NCBI GenBank assembly: GCA_000697665.1
Contig: KL197714.1
Coordinates: 724,728-788,727 of the forward strand
DNA: 64,000 bases
Reading direction: 5' to 3'
Source of the DNA: Jaapia argillacea MUCL 33604
Taxonomy: Eukaryota > Basidiomycota > Agaricomycetes > Jaapiales > Jaapiaceae
Below are positions 35,335 through 46,330 of the stretch, piece by piece (the first letter of the stretch is position 1; each line of letters opens with the position of its first letter). The notes below the pieces were generated by a model, which saw nothing but the letters and a program-made list of their open reading frames with translations, had not been told where the DNA came from and ran no database searches. Made by a program: the position numbers and the translations under genes.

Positions 35335-37316
35335 TCATTGAACCTTCCCCTTCTTACAAGGGCTCCCCTGAACCAACACCTCCCCTCCCCCTCCCCCACT
35401 ACTCAACCCAAAATCCCACTCCTCATCAAAATCGCTCAGACCCCTTCCATACCCCGACGATCCCAAAAGTAACTCGTCGTCATCTTCTTCCGAAACCTCC
35501 TCCGTCTTGACGAGGTGTGATGTACCAGGACGCGACGCGCGGGTCGGTTGAGTGGGTTGTGACGACGAAGAACGTTGAGGAGGTCGGGTGCTCGGTTTGG
35601 GCTTGGGTTTGGTGGGCGTAGCCGCTACGAGCGTCACGCCAACCCCGGGCCCACCATCCATTCCGTCCCCAAAACCAGACCCATTAACACTTCCTTTCCT
35701 TTCCCTCGTAACACCAGGAGCTCTCCCCGGACCAAGTGTGCTCGAACTTGCAGTCCTCGCAAGCCTACTCGAGCTTGAAGTCCTGGAAAACCCACTCGAG
35801 CTTGTAGTTCTAGCAAACCCATTCGAACTCGCAGTCCTCCCAAGACCTGTAGTCTTCACAAGCCCACTCGAACTCGAAGTCCTCCCTACACCTTTCGTCT
35901 TAAACACCCGACTCATACTAACCTCCCTACTCATCACTCTCTTCCCTGCACCCGCACCGACCCCAACATTCCTCTCACGTTGTTCATCCATCAAAGAAAC
36001 CGATAGAGAACGAGAGCGTGAAGAAGAGACGCTGGTACCTCGAGCCCTAGGTGGGAGAGTGTGGGGGTGCGGAGAAGAGGATCGAGAACGAGTGGTAGTT
36101 GTGGGTGAGGAGGACCGGGAGTGGGATGGGGAGGAGTCGGAGAAGGGGGAGTGGGGGAATAGTTTGGAGTGGAGGAGGGATGTTTGGTCTGGGAGTTTTT
36201 CTTTGAACCTGTCGGACCATTTTCGTGTTAGTATGGAAGTAACTGTTGTTAGAACCAAAGAGGAAATGGGACTTGGGACTTACAGAGGCTCTACTATGTC
36301 CTCGCAAAAGACTTGCATCCAATCCCTCTCTTCTCCCTTCACCTTCTGTTTTTCCTTCCCTTTTCCCTGAGTCTTGGCAGAGTCTCTCGCCCTCCCATCT
36401 GAATCAAAGTCGAGCTTTGAGAGGAGCTGCCAAGTCGATAATCGATCCATGAATGTTTCGAGCTTGTCGGATAGAATTGCATGGGATATATGCGTTGGGT
36501 CTGATTCGCGTCCGTGGTCATCCTTCGAAGGGATGTGAGTTTTGGATTTGGGTTTGGAAGGAGAGTCGGAGAGGGAGAAGGGGTGGGAGGGAGAGGTGGA
36601 GATTGGGGGTTGCTTGCATTTACGTTTCTTGGTTGGAGGGGGTGGGGGAGGCGGGGGAGGAAGTGTGAGTAACAGGAGGTGGATGAGAATTTGGATCTGC
36701 GTTCTGAGGGCATCAGACACGTTAGGCGTCGTGGAACATTAACATACGAATCAGAACAATGAAACAATACTCACTCCCGTCTTTCCATCCTCTCCAACCA
36801 CCTCTTCCTACCCTCCCCCTCCCCTCCTTCCTCCTCGTCATCATCGAACCTTTCATTGTTGACAGCGAACCACATCATACTCTCCTCCACATCCCCAGCT
36901 CCGCCTCCGTCGTCCAAAATCTGGGGCACCTCTGTATAGTATTTATTTGTCACAGAGCGGGGCGTCAGCAGAAGTGGGGCTAGGTGCTGGTAAAGGGGGT
37001 GGGGTTGTGCTGCTGAAGAGGTGGAGGGGTTCGGAGGAGGTTGAACACGTAGTAGAGATGGCACGAGCAGGTTCAAAGTCATTATTGACTGTTCGAGAAC
37101 CATCAGAGGGATGTAGTGATTCGTTAAGCCGAGACGCACCTCGGGTAACCACAGAAATTGGAGATAATTCCTGACGACATGATGTTCTGCTGTCTCCTCT
37201 AGTCCAATATCAGCAGTTGTGAAGGGAAGATCCTTGCAGGCCGATGGTTTGGAGGAGGACCATTTGAGGGGGTACGATGTGTCGAGCGTGTGCGGTGCTG
37301 GGTGCAAGGCAGACAT
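35335..37316 (-). CDS. SLD3: SLD3-like DNA replication initiation regulator
   Basis: Sld3 (treslin/TICRR counterpart) is needed, with CDK phosphorylation, to recruit Cdc45 and fire replication origins. The start MSALHPAPHTLDTSYPLKWSS is followed by HHVVRNYLQFLWLPE, then LLVPSLLRVQ, LLLTPRSVTNKYYTEVPQIL, GDVEESMMWFAVNNE and KRWLERMERRE. A spliced junction gives TQIQILIHLLLLTLPPPPP, KKRKC, LSDKLETFMDRLSTWQLLS, RDWMQVFCEDIVEPL and FKEKLPDQTSLLHSKLFP. This order fits the Sld3 central domain of basidiomycetes. The C-terminal third is low-complexity Ser/Thr/Arg-rich with repeated SS.G(L/F)(V/A)(K/R)T units (about 35720-35900), many of them SP or TP sites as expected for CDK control. It ends in an acidic stretch and VQGSPCKKGKVQ. 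Fungal Sld3 diverges fast, so the symbol is given with moderate confidence. Confidence 0.75.
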
Positions 37317-37354
37317 CAGCAGGGACTTGGTCGAAACAGCGTTACAAAGTCTGT

Positions 37355-37505
37355 GTCCATCGTCACGTGGTTCAGCCACAGACGCGTTCCGTTTCCGACT
37401 CCGAATCATTTTCCCTCCTTCCACCCAACCCACAACGTGCTTCGTCGCTGCTGTCGAGGAAACACGATCCCCGCCTAGTTGTCTACAGAGAGCTATTGCT
37501 CCGAG
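37355..37505. repeat. SLD3 5'-flank repeat, copy 1
   Basis: Matches 46188-46330 in the same orientation. Shared blocks include GACGCGTTCCGTTTCCGACT, TTTTCCCTCC and ACACGATCCCCGCCTAG. It lies just upstream of the SLD3 start and may be part of its promoter. Confidence 0.8.
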
Positions 37506-38214
37506 GCACCCTCTCTCTTCGTCGTATTCCCTTGTGGTTTGTCGCTCGTCTCTCCTTGGCAAGTTTGCTTCACCGCTCAGTGCAACCACTGGAGCAACTA
37601 CTTAGTCGATATGGACTTGTTGTACACACTCCCTATGTCTCATCCCTACGTGTCTATCAGAAGACGCGTTTCTGCTACTGAGCTATGCCCGTGCGTCCCA
37701 CCCATTATGCATTATGGAGCACCAAGTACCTTATTCAGAGGTCGCATCGATCGCTGCCAACATCGCCATAGCACGCTGGATGGGCTATATAAATCCCTCG
37801 TTATGACCCCTGGTCAGATCATCAAGTTCCTCCATCTCAATCAATACAGTGTCGAATGACACCTATCTATACGCACCTGCTCCCACGTATACGCCACCCA
37901 CCGATGCCTACCCTTCTCATACCCCCGCCCACATGTCCGACGACGCTCTCCCACTTATCTCGTCGAATCAGTATACCGAGAGTCGATCGACTCTCGTTCG
38001 GACTCCCAGCGAAATCGAAACTTTGAACTAGGATCGATCGAACTGTCGGAGAAAGTACTTGGATCATTCGTAATGGGAGGATTGGAGGCATATACGTGAG
38101 TGTGCCGCTTCCTTGTACTGTGCTCTTTGGGCATAAAATCCTTGTGATTCTTTGTGGACTCGTCTGGAGTCTTGCTCGGAGAAATCGTAGAATGGTGATG
38201 CCGCCAGGATCTAT
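37506..38214. other. No gene assigned; short coding-like segment at 37.9-38.1 kb
   Basis: Plus-strand pieces TYLVESVYRESIDSRSDS and FELGSIELSEKVLGSFVMGG (ending at a GTGAGT donor near 38095) look protein-like, but I recognise no family. They may be unrelated to the glutathione reductase remnant that follows. Confidence 0.35.
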
Positions 38215-38882
38215 ACATCCCACCCTCTCCCTCTTCCCCTCATCTAATAACGCCAAACCCAGACAAATCATCTTTCCGAGCCCTCTACTTCTCAAAGATA
38301 GACGAAGACCATAAAGAACCTTGAGTCTACAAATTCATCATACACGGATCGGAAGAGAAAGTTGTCGGTGTACATATTATTCGGTTGGGAAGTGACGAGG
38401 TTATGCAAGGGTTTCGGGTTGCTTCCAAGATGCATGGTACGTTTCTTTCTTGTTTTTCCATCTTTGGGGGATGGGAGGGGTGTTTGTGCTCCACTCGTGC
38501 ATGAGTATATGCGCCTTCGTTCGTGGCTGTATGCCCCTTTTGGTTGGAGCTATGTTATCTTTTCCTTTGCGGCTATATACGTCCACGTCTATGCCAGCTT
38601 TCATTCTGGTTGTCTGCTCCTTCGTTCAGGAGCCGTTTTCAACTCGCTTCATTCACTTCTTTTTACTACATCCCCTTCACTTCAATCTCGTCTTCGCATT
38701 CGCTGACCACCCCCCCACCTATTTTTTTTAGCGAGAAAGAAGGATCTGGACGACACGGTCGCCATTCACCCGACTCAGGCTGAAGGTAAGCGGATTCCGT
38801 CTCCCTTCCTTCTCGTTCCCTTTTCCTTGTCATCAGAATGCTCATCCCCTCCATCTTTTCAGAACTGGTCACACTTCGTTGA
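38215..38882 (+). pseudogene. Glutathione reductase, C-terminal remnant
   Basis: Glutathione reductase recycles GSSG with NADPH. Only the C-terminal dimerisation domain is found here. It reads SSFRALYFSKIDEDHKEP, an in-frame TGA at 38322, VYKFIIHGSEEKVVGVHI, LGSDEVMQGFRVASKMHG, an intron, KKDLDDTVAIHPTQAE, an intron, then ELVTLR and stop. HPT and the EELVTLR end are the conserved family end, HPT carrying the His that contacts the partner active site. The FAD- and NADPH-binding domains and the redox-active CVNVGC region are absent upstream. It is therefore a 5'-truncated fragment with one stop, in a region full of other duplicated pieces. Confidence 0.85.
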
Positions 38883-39690
38883 GGGTGAAAGGTGCCGTTC
38901 GCCTTTTGTAAATGACACGCCTATGCGTACCACTAGATGAAAAAGTGAGTTATCCCTTCCTTCATAAGTTACCCCCATCATCACCAACCACCACGCATCT
39001 TATTAGTCTCTGCGGGTTGGCTCATCAGTTAGCAATATCCATCGTTATCTCTTTTCCTCCCGTGAGTCGTCCCTCATATGAATTACCGCATAACCTGAAC
39101 ACGTCGTTGCAGCTCTTGGAGACAAAATCCCCGCGATCCTTTGTAGACTTGGTGTAGCTATGAGGTACCTTAAGAAGAAGCTTAGGGAAGTTATTCATGG
39201 GGTTAGACGTGCTCGGAGGACAGCCTGGTTAGTTGGACTCCCTCCTTCCCCATTTTATGAATTCCTATGTATCCACTTTGCTCGTTCGGTTTTAGGCAAC
39301 TTGAGATGACGGCGTCTTCGTCAGTGGTGTAGAGGGTGGTTTGAAGGACCTTGTGCAGATACACTAGGACAGTGTTCCCACAAGAACTTGGAGGTTCGTC
39401 GGTACGTGGGTTGTCTGTCAAAGCTGGGGTTGGGAGGAGAATTTCGTCGAAGATCAGGACTCTTCATGCCGGTGGGCTACTCGCTAGCCACCGAATTGTA
39501 CATCTCGGCCACGAGATGGATCAGCCATTGTATTCACTTCATCCACTGTAGCCTACATTTCCTTTTACCCTGTATAATCATACCACTGTATTCACCCATA
39601 TTTAGTTGCTCAGCCAGTCTACGACTTTGATGATGCCTAAGTATACAGATATGGTATACACTCTTCATCTACTCACTTGTTTAATACTCT
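38883..39690. other. No gene assigned
   Basis: Plus-strand frames such as LGDKIPAILCRLGVAMRYLKK and a minus-strand frame with NTVLVYLHKVLQTTLYTTDE look less random than their surroundings, but I recognise neither. They may be further relics. Confidence 0.3.
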
Positions 39691-39697
39691 CAATCTC

Positions 39698-40640
39698 ACC
39701 CTCCCAACTCCCTCTCGCACCAACCATTCCAATACCGCCCAACACTCTTCCGAGCAACCACACCAAACACCTTCTCAAGCACTTTTCCTCCGTCTTTACC
39801 TTTGGAAGCGCCTGGTACTAAACTGACGATACGGCCTAACCAACCGCCGACGTGAAAATCGTCTTCGCCCGGGTTTACACCACCTAGGAGCGGGAGGTGG
39901 AGGAGGAGAGAGCGGCGGGGAGGGTGGAGTATACGAATGATTTGATGCTTTCCCGATCAGCTTGTAATTTGGTGACGAACTCGGTGGTCGTACGGGGGAT
40001 AGATGGATTCGTAGATTGGAAGAAGACTACCGTTGCCGTAGAGTTTTTTGGAGGAGAAGGATGTGAAGGGCGAGCTTTCAAAGCCGGAGAAATCTTCGGT
40101 TAAGGTTTCTTGGGCTGAGAGGGTCCCCGCCGGCAGACTATCTGTGTAAGCGGAGGAAAGGAATGTCGGTTTTGAGTGAACAAAGCAGCCAGTGGGAATC
40201 CCGCTGCTTTCCATTTACGTTCTTCATCTCCTAGCACCTTCATCAATACCAACTTCACAAAATTCGCAAGAAAAGGGCAACTCACGGCGCATAACATAGC
40301 GAAATTGGTTTCGTATTGATCTTCGTGGATTTGGTGTACGATGGTTGGTTCTTGGAGTGATGCGAGTTTGGGATGGGGAGCTGGTGACGATGTAGTGAGT
40401 TCCTGTTGCTGTGCTTGTGAAGATTTCGTCTGTGGGTATCACCAGGGTTGGGAGGGTTGCTTTGGGCTTCTAGGGATGGAGAAGCGAAGGGTCGGTACAG
40501 CGAATGGTTAGGGACAGTGACAGAAATGGACGTACGATCTTCAAGAAGGCTGAAGTGAAGTCCTCGCCTTCAATTTGGTTGACTACTTTCTTGATTTCGG
40601 CGCTGGTCTAACCAGGTTCGACTGTGCATTGGGGTGATCC
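39698..40640 (-). pseudogene. GST-like protein, copy 1, with frame breaks
   Basis: The N-terminal thioredoxin-fold part reads SAEIKKVVNQIEGEDFTSAF, then after an intron KPKATLPTLVIPTDEIFTST. Later come IHEDQYETNFAMLCA, KKLYGNGSLLPIYES, IKSFVYSTLPAALS, NPGEDDFHVGGWLGRIVSL and YWNGWCERELGG at the stop. The P-(K/R)-A-T-L-P-T-L block and GEDDFHV..WL fit fungal glutathione S-transferases, which conjugate or transfer glutathione in the cytosol. Two changes of frame are needed, one after the FTSTATG region and one after LPAALS. The C-terminus is shorter than in copy 2 because of a small deletion in GAGAGTTGGG. The same two frame changes occur in the other copy at 44631, so either short introns escape me or the gene was already broken when copied. 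Confidence 0.6.
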
Positions 40641-41228
40641 GGAGAGGGTGAGGCCTGGGGATCCCGGCCCCGGGATGGATGGAGGAGAACTTGTGAATGT
40701 TCAATCGGATGCGCCTTGGGTTATATAGACACCCCTGACCAGGGTCACAACGCAGGACGAACGTCGATGTTGCAATTGCACAATTGTTGACGTGGCTGAT
40801 GTCCTTGGGGAATGCAAGTCCGATGTCGTGTCTCCTGATTCACCCTCAGTTTTGACAGACACGTGATCCTATGCAAAATACTGCCACTCGACTGCTTGCG
40901 CTCAGCACGAAGTAGACCTGATTGACTTCTCAGCATCGCTTTGCCTGAAGCCTTGGCGATTTCGGATCTGCTCGCAGACTGTCATTGAGCCTTATCTGCA
41001 AGGCATAACATCTATAGCAACCCTGGCTTCCACATCGCTGTTCCTCATTCGCTTTCGGTCCTCAGCTCTCAGGCTCCATTTCTAGTGCTCGTAACAAGCG
41101 CTGGAATGAGCGCCGCTATCGTTACATAGGGGCCTGCTCCGAGTCTCCGGAATGCTCAGGCCGGAACCTCATGCTGCAAACCGCCCTCCACTCCGCCACC
41201 ACTGCCTTGTTGCCTTTACAACTGTGCG
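40641..41228. other. Intergenic between GST-like copy 1 and the NACHT gene
   Basis: Probably a divergent promoter region (GST-like minus, NACHT plus). The TATA-like TTATATAGACACCCC at about 40720 resembles CATATAGACACTCC near 45890, upstream of GST copy 2. No gene is recognised. Confidence 0.45.
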
Positions 41229-44200
41229 ATGGCCACCAATGCTTTTAGTGAGCGACAAGCCCTTACTACGCCTTCGCCTTCGCCTCATATCCATAATCTT
41301 ATTTCCAGAGTCAATCCAACAGCAACTTGGTCCGCATGTCATCCCCAAAGTCGCACACGACGAGCAGGATAGACGCAAGTGTCAAGAGGGGAGCCGTGAC
41401 GAAGTCATTGGCCTCATTATGGATTGGGCAACTGAAGAGAATGCTGCCCCGATCCTTTGGCTTCATGGTCCTGCCGGATCAGGAAAGTCAACAATCGCCC
41501 TTACAGTCTGTTCGAGGTTGGCCAGCGAGGACCACGCCCGAGCACCTCACCAGCAGCTGGCTGCCAGTTGGTTCTTTTCCCGGAATGCCAACCGGACCAC
41601 CACCCTCGGATTCTTCGCCACCATCGCTTATCAGCTCGCTCTATCGCAGTCTTTTCTCCGCGACGATATGGCGACCACTCTCGATAATAACCCGAAATTC
41701 TTCGACAAAACCCACGACATTCAGTTGGCGAAGCTTATCCTTGACCAAATCCGGCCTCTGGCCGAATCTCTCCACCATCCCTTAATCGTAGTCATTGACG
41801 CCCTTGATGAGTGCACAGAGGATGACGCCGAAAACCTTGTTGAGGTCCTTGTCAACGCCTTTCAGGACAATCAACACCTCCCAATCCGTTTTATCCTCAC
41901 GAGTCGCAACGATTGCGCGCCTATCGAAGGGCAATATCGTCTGAATTCGGAGATGATCCGTATGGTGGATTTGTGGAAGTACAATGCTCATGCATCCATC
42001 CGCAGATTCTTCGAGGTTGAACTGGAAAAGGTGGAAAGGAGGAGGAGGCACTTGATTGGTGCTGTTCGCCCATGGCCTTCCCAGTCACAGCTCGACACCC
42101 TCACTGAGAAGGCAGGTGGTTTATTCATCTGTGCCTCGACGCTCGTTGCGTTTGTGGGTGATAACCAAGGCCGGCCCGACCAGAAGTTGGACGAAGCTAT
42201 GAAACCACAGTACAGCGGTCTTGACGCTCTATACCAACAAGTTCTGGACAATGCCCCTCAAAGCCGCACGACTCGATTTCGTAATATCGTCGGTATTGTG
42301 CTCTACTTCTACGATAAGCTTGAAATCGTGGACCTTGCACGTCTCATTCGTGCTGAAGTTGTTGACATACGTGCCGACTTGGAGGGCTGTGGGGCCATCT
42401 TCATGGTACCCGAAGATGACCATGGCTTTATCGAAATCCTCCATGCTTCGCTATCCGATTTCCTACGAACCGAGGAACGCTCAAAGAACTATTTCATTGG
42501 TTACCGGGAGTTTTGTCTTTTGCTCTTGGGTGGCTACGTGCAGCTCCTCTTGCAAGAATATTCCTCATTTCCCAATGGTCCTCCATATATGCCTCGCCAT
42601 TTTGCCACTTGTTCTGCAGCGGTTTCACACGCTTACGACCGCTGGCTTCTCTGCCTTTCTTACAGTTTGGAATATCATACACGTGGTTCATCACTACTGA
42701 TGGACTCTGCTCTGGTTGCACGCCTTATCGAGCTTTTTTCAAATATCAAATCGAAAGGGTCTGTCGAGATGTGGATGTTTGTGGTCCCACACCAAGTGTC
42801 TGAGAGGATTATATATCTGTTGTCGAACATACAAGTTGGTAGCTTCATTTGCTTGTGTGTTGAGTCCAGGCTAATCCATGCGAACAAAGAACAATCGGGA
42901 TCCTTCATCGCAGCCCAGTGTAATGGCATCAAGTCTTCTCAAATCCTTCAAAGTAAGTTCTTTAACTGGATGATGAGAGACATGAGAGTGATGATTATAT
43001 CTCTGCCTGGGCCAGGAAGCAATATCTAGGCATGCGTGGCTCTTAGATTGTTCCTCTGCCAAAAAGTTCAGATTTCGAGCCTATCGGGGATTGCACGCTG
43101 CAGATCTCAGCAGATGGGCAGAATCCACCGAAGCTATATCTGATGGTATTCCCCAGATCGCTGTTCATTCCATTGCATGGAGATCATCAAGCTCCCGCAA
43201 CTATATCATTATTATCATCGGTCCACCCTATGCTATCATTCGCATCCAGGGTTTCATTTGGAAAGCGGGCATTGAAATCACCACTGAATTTGTTGACCAG
43301 CTTGATAGCCATTTTTATCCACTACTTGCCACTCTCACCATTGTCGACCAACAGCTATATCTAATCGATATCATCAGGCTCCTCCAAGTCTTCGACTCCA
43401 CAGACTCTTTGGGGGTCGATTACTTCCTTGGCAAGCTCCAGGGTGTGCCAGGTTCCATGTGGTTCGCTGGAGGTTTTTGGCGGACTCTCATCCAGCATCT
43501 CTCGCAACATGGTATCAGATTCAAGTTCGAAGCCTTGCCTGCTTGGGAGCAGGATGACCGGTTTGAGGCACCCAGTGCTTCTGACAGCGAGCTACAGAAA
43601 GCTCTCAAATTCGCAGACATTCAGCAAACCATCATGCTTGCTAATGTCAAGGCCAGATCGGTTGCAGAGAGTTTGGATGAAAACGAATGTTTGCTCAGGA
43701 TGAATAACGCAGTCATTCGCATCAAGGAAGAATTCTCCAAGCAGCTGGCATGTCTCCGGGCTTCAAGTGCAGCTGCCCCATCGCCAGCATCCAGCTTGGA
43801 ACCTTACCCTCCAGCCACCACCCCACCTACTCCCATATTACTATCCGATACCCTTTCGACCACCGAGTCTACTACAGCGTCTACGCTGAAACCCTCAATC
43901 GAAACATCTCCCGCAGATATCACCCAACATACTCCTAAACTCATACCAGAGGCTCCTTCAATACCATCGGAGCCCACTACACCTTCGACGCCAGAACCCC
44001 CTCCGGCGCCCAACCTACCTCCCAGCTCTATCACACTCATCTCTAGTTCGGAGCCCACTGTACCTTCGACGCCGAAACCCCCTCCGAGACCCAACCTACC
44101 TCCCAGCTCCATCGCATCCATCTCGACGGAGCCCCTGACAGATCAGACTGCTCAGCAGTCTTCTGTATCCGACGAGACCCGCTTGTTTCAACAATTCGAT

Positions 44201-44269
44201 GTCCTCCTTGTCGTACCTTTCATTCTACCACCTCTCCTCCTCTTGCTTCGTTCAATATACAGTAGATAA
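41229..44269 (+). CDS. NACHT-domain STAND NTPase with C-terminal membrane anchor
   Basis: Exons 41229-41247, 41309-42952 and 43020-44269 sum to exactly 970 residues. The start MATNAF splices to KSIQQQLGPHVIPKVAHD, leaving only about 55 residues before the NTPase. Walker A is GPAGSGKST (residues 60-68); Walker B is LIVVIDALDEC (165-175); the sensor block is RFILTSRN. Then come a winged-helix-like part and SLSDFLRTEERS. Residues about 560-800 include LLDCSSAKKFRFRAYRG, in the place where such proteins often carry repeats, but no clear WD or ankyrin unit is seen. A Pro/Ser/Thr stalk (about 770-945) contains a tandem 26-27 residue repeat. The end, LLVVPFILPPLLLLLRSIYSR, is one membrane segment with a short basic tail, so I infer a tail anchor. 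STAND proteins are nucleotide-dependent switches of fungal non-self recognition. No N-terminal effector domain is present. Confidence 0.93.
43967..44125 (+). repeat. Tandem repeat in the NACHT protein stalk
   Basis: Two adjacent units of about 81 and 78 bases encode SEP-T-PSTP-PPP-PNLPPSSI. Both start TCGGAGCCCACT and share CCTTCGACGCC and CCCAACCTACCTCCCAGCTC. This is a recent in-frame duplication in the Pro/Thr-rich linker. Confidence 0.85.
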
Positions 44270-44630
44270 ACTCGTTTAAGGAGCCCATCGCTCCCAGCTG
44301 GTATGTCATTTTTCTGTTGTTGGTCGCTTGATGCAGCTCGCTCACATGAACCTATTATTACGGTCAAGAATGTTTGATATGGTCTTGTATTATGACCCGA
44401 TTATCGTTCTTCGGACTCCTCGCCAATGTTCCTTTTCTCTGTTTCTCGCGCCTCCCTCGTTATTAAACATGGACATTACTACATATCCGTGATTACTACA
44501 TACCAGGTGTTTGCTATGCCACTATGCGTTACTTGATCCGAGCAAGGAAAGTATACCCGCGTTTGCAATGGCTCAACACACCTTCAACATTTGAATCCGT
44601 TTTACTGAGAACTGCCTCGGTGCACGTCAT
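44270..44630. other. Short convergent intergenic region
   Basis: 3' flanks of the NACHT gene and of GST-like copy 2. Nothing is recognised. Confidence 0.4.
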
Positions 44631-45640
44631 CTATCTCAGACTTGCGATAACGTTATACATATCCATCGAAGTGCGATACGACATCAAGTTTGATCCATGT
44701 AAACCCTCGGCATAAACGACCCCCCAACTCTCCCTCCTACACCAATCATTCCAATACTTCACCACACTCTCTGGCACATCCTCTCTGAACTCTTCTTTAA
44801 GCACTTTCATACCGTCGGTCCCTTTATGGGATCTGAGGATCATGGAGACTGTACGAGCTAACCAACCGCCTACGTCGAAATCATCTTCGCCGGGCTTCGG
44901 CCCTCTGATGAATGGGCCTTGAGTGTTTGGCGAGAGCGGCGGGGAGGATGTCGTAGATGAATGATTTAATGTTAGCCCAATGGGCTTGCGATTGGGTGAA
45001 GAAGTCAGTGGTTGTGTTGGCGGGGACTTTAGATTCGTAGATTGCGAGAAGCCTGCCGTTGCCGGTGAGTTTTTCGGTGTAGAAAGATTTGAAAGGTTGG
45101 CCGAGGGGGGATTGGGAGTGGGTGATTAGGGCTTGTTGGCCTGTGGTCGACGAGAGGAGGGTGGTGAGTAATAGAGGAGAGGGAGAGAGAGGCATTGACG
45201 GTTTCGAGTGAAGAGAGCTGGGAAGCTGGCTGCTTTCTCCTTCAACTCTACTTCGGTTCTCTGCACCATTCATTAGCACAACGTTCTCGACGCTTCGCAC
45301 ACACAAAAAGGACGCACGGCGCAGAGCATGGCGAAATTGGGATCATATTGATCTTCGTGGACTTTGTCTATTGCCAGTTCCCGGGGTGATGGAGGATGCG
45401 GAGGTAGAGTTCGTGATCAAGTATTTGGTTACTGTTGCTGTTGAGGTGTAGGTTTCGCTGGAAGAGGTTTGGAGAGTTGAGAGGGTAGCTTTGGGGTTCT
45501 GTGCGGGAACTGAGGCTAGAGTGGAAGGAGACGAGAGGGAACCTATGATTTTGGGAAGGCGGGAGCGAAGTTCTCGCCTTCGACTAGGTTGACTACCTTA
45601 CTGTCTTGGCGATCCCTGCGTCTGTGTAGCCTAATTCGAC
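44631..45640 (-). pseudogene. GST-like protein, copy 2, with frame breaks
   Basis: Parallel to the copy at 39698. It reads VVNLVEGENFAPAFPKI, KATL, YTSTATVTKYLITNST, then in another frame VHEDQYDPNFAMLCA, LGQPFKSFYTEKLTGNG, RLLAIYESKVPANTTT, IKSFIYDILPAALA, and again in another frame GPFIRGPKPGEDDFDVGG, WLARTVSMILRS, VKYWNDWCRRESWGVVYAEG, with a tail ending ASLR. The C-terminal half is longer and better preserved than copy 1 and fits the helical GST domain. The two frame changes fall at the same places as in copy 1; the second looks like one extra A in GCCAAACACTC. The two copies flank the NACHT gene in the same orientation. Confidence 0.6.
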
Positions 45641-46187
45641 TCTGAGTGATGATGAGTCTAAGTGTGGGGTGGGAGAGCATACTCACAAAGCGAGTTCGGG
45701 GACCGGGGACCAGATGGAGAGGTTAAATCTGTGGAGTCCCGAAGTCGCTTCATGAGTCTGCGTTGTATGGATATGGGGTATGGACAGACCTTGGACATGG
45801 TTCGAATGCTTCTTGATTGTGGAAGAGTAGTAAGGAGCTGTTGCGAATATGGATTTGATGACGAACCTTACCCTTGAGTCATGGAGGCATATAGACACTC
45901 CTTCCCCTCAAGCCGGTAGCTACCAGTACGAGAAGGACGAGGAATCATATGACGATCTTGCTCGCGTATTAGGGACAGCGAGCGCGCCACCCAACCCGAC
46001 CGAGTGCATATCTCCTGACTGCCAGTTTTAAGGTACATAACTTGCGTGGATTATAGGAGACCCATGATTCGACGCAGATACATCGCTAAATCATCGTAGA
46101 ACAGGTGCGGAGCCGTCGAGGTTGGATGTTGGCTGGATAAACGCATTGCAGCGTGACCACGTGGCTATACGAAGACCTGGCATCGCC

Positions 46188-46330
46188 AGGTGGTTCAGCC
46201 ACGGACGCGTTCCGTTTCCGACTTTGAATCGTTTTCCCTCCTCCCACACCCTACTTCGTCGCTGCCGTCGAGAAAATGTCGAGACACGATCCCCGCCTAG
46301 GTATCTATAGTGAGCCATCGCTCCCTTTGC
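46188..46330. repeat. SLD3 5'-flank repeat, copy 2
   Basis: Second copy of 37355-37505, here without SLD3 coding sequence beside it. Shared blocks are GTGGTTCAGCCAC, GACGCGTTCCGTTTCCGACT and ACACGATCCCCGCCTAG. Confidence 0.8.

Noticed and set aside
35588-36370. 260-codon plus-strand open frame antisense to SLD3
   Set aside because: It is the mirror of the low-complexity Ser/Thr/Arg-rich SLD3 tail; the minus-strand frame joins conserved blocks on its 5' side.
38105-38214. Upstream extension of the glutathione reductase remnant
   Set aside because: I looked for the NADPH-binding and SHPPIGTVGL regions and found no match, so the fragment is taken to begin near 38215.
41327-41785. Second plus-strand frame of 152 codons within the NACHT gene
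   Set aside because: Overlaps the Walker A and B coding sequence in another frame and has no domain of its own.
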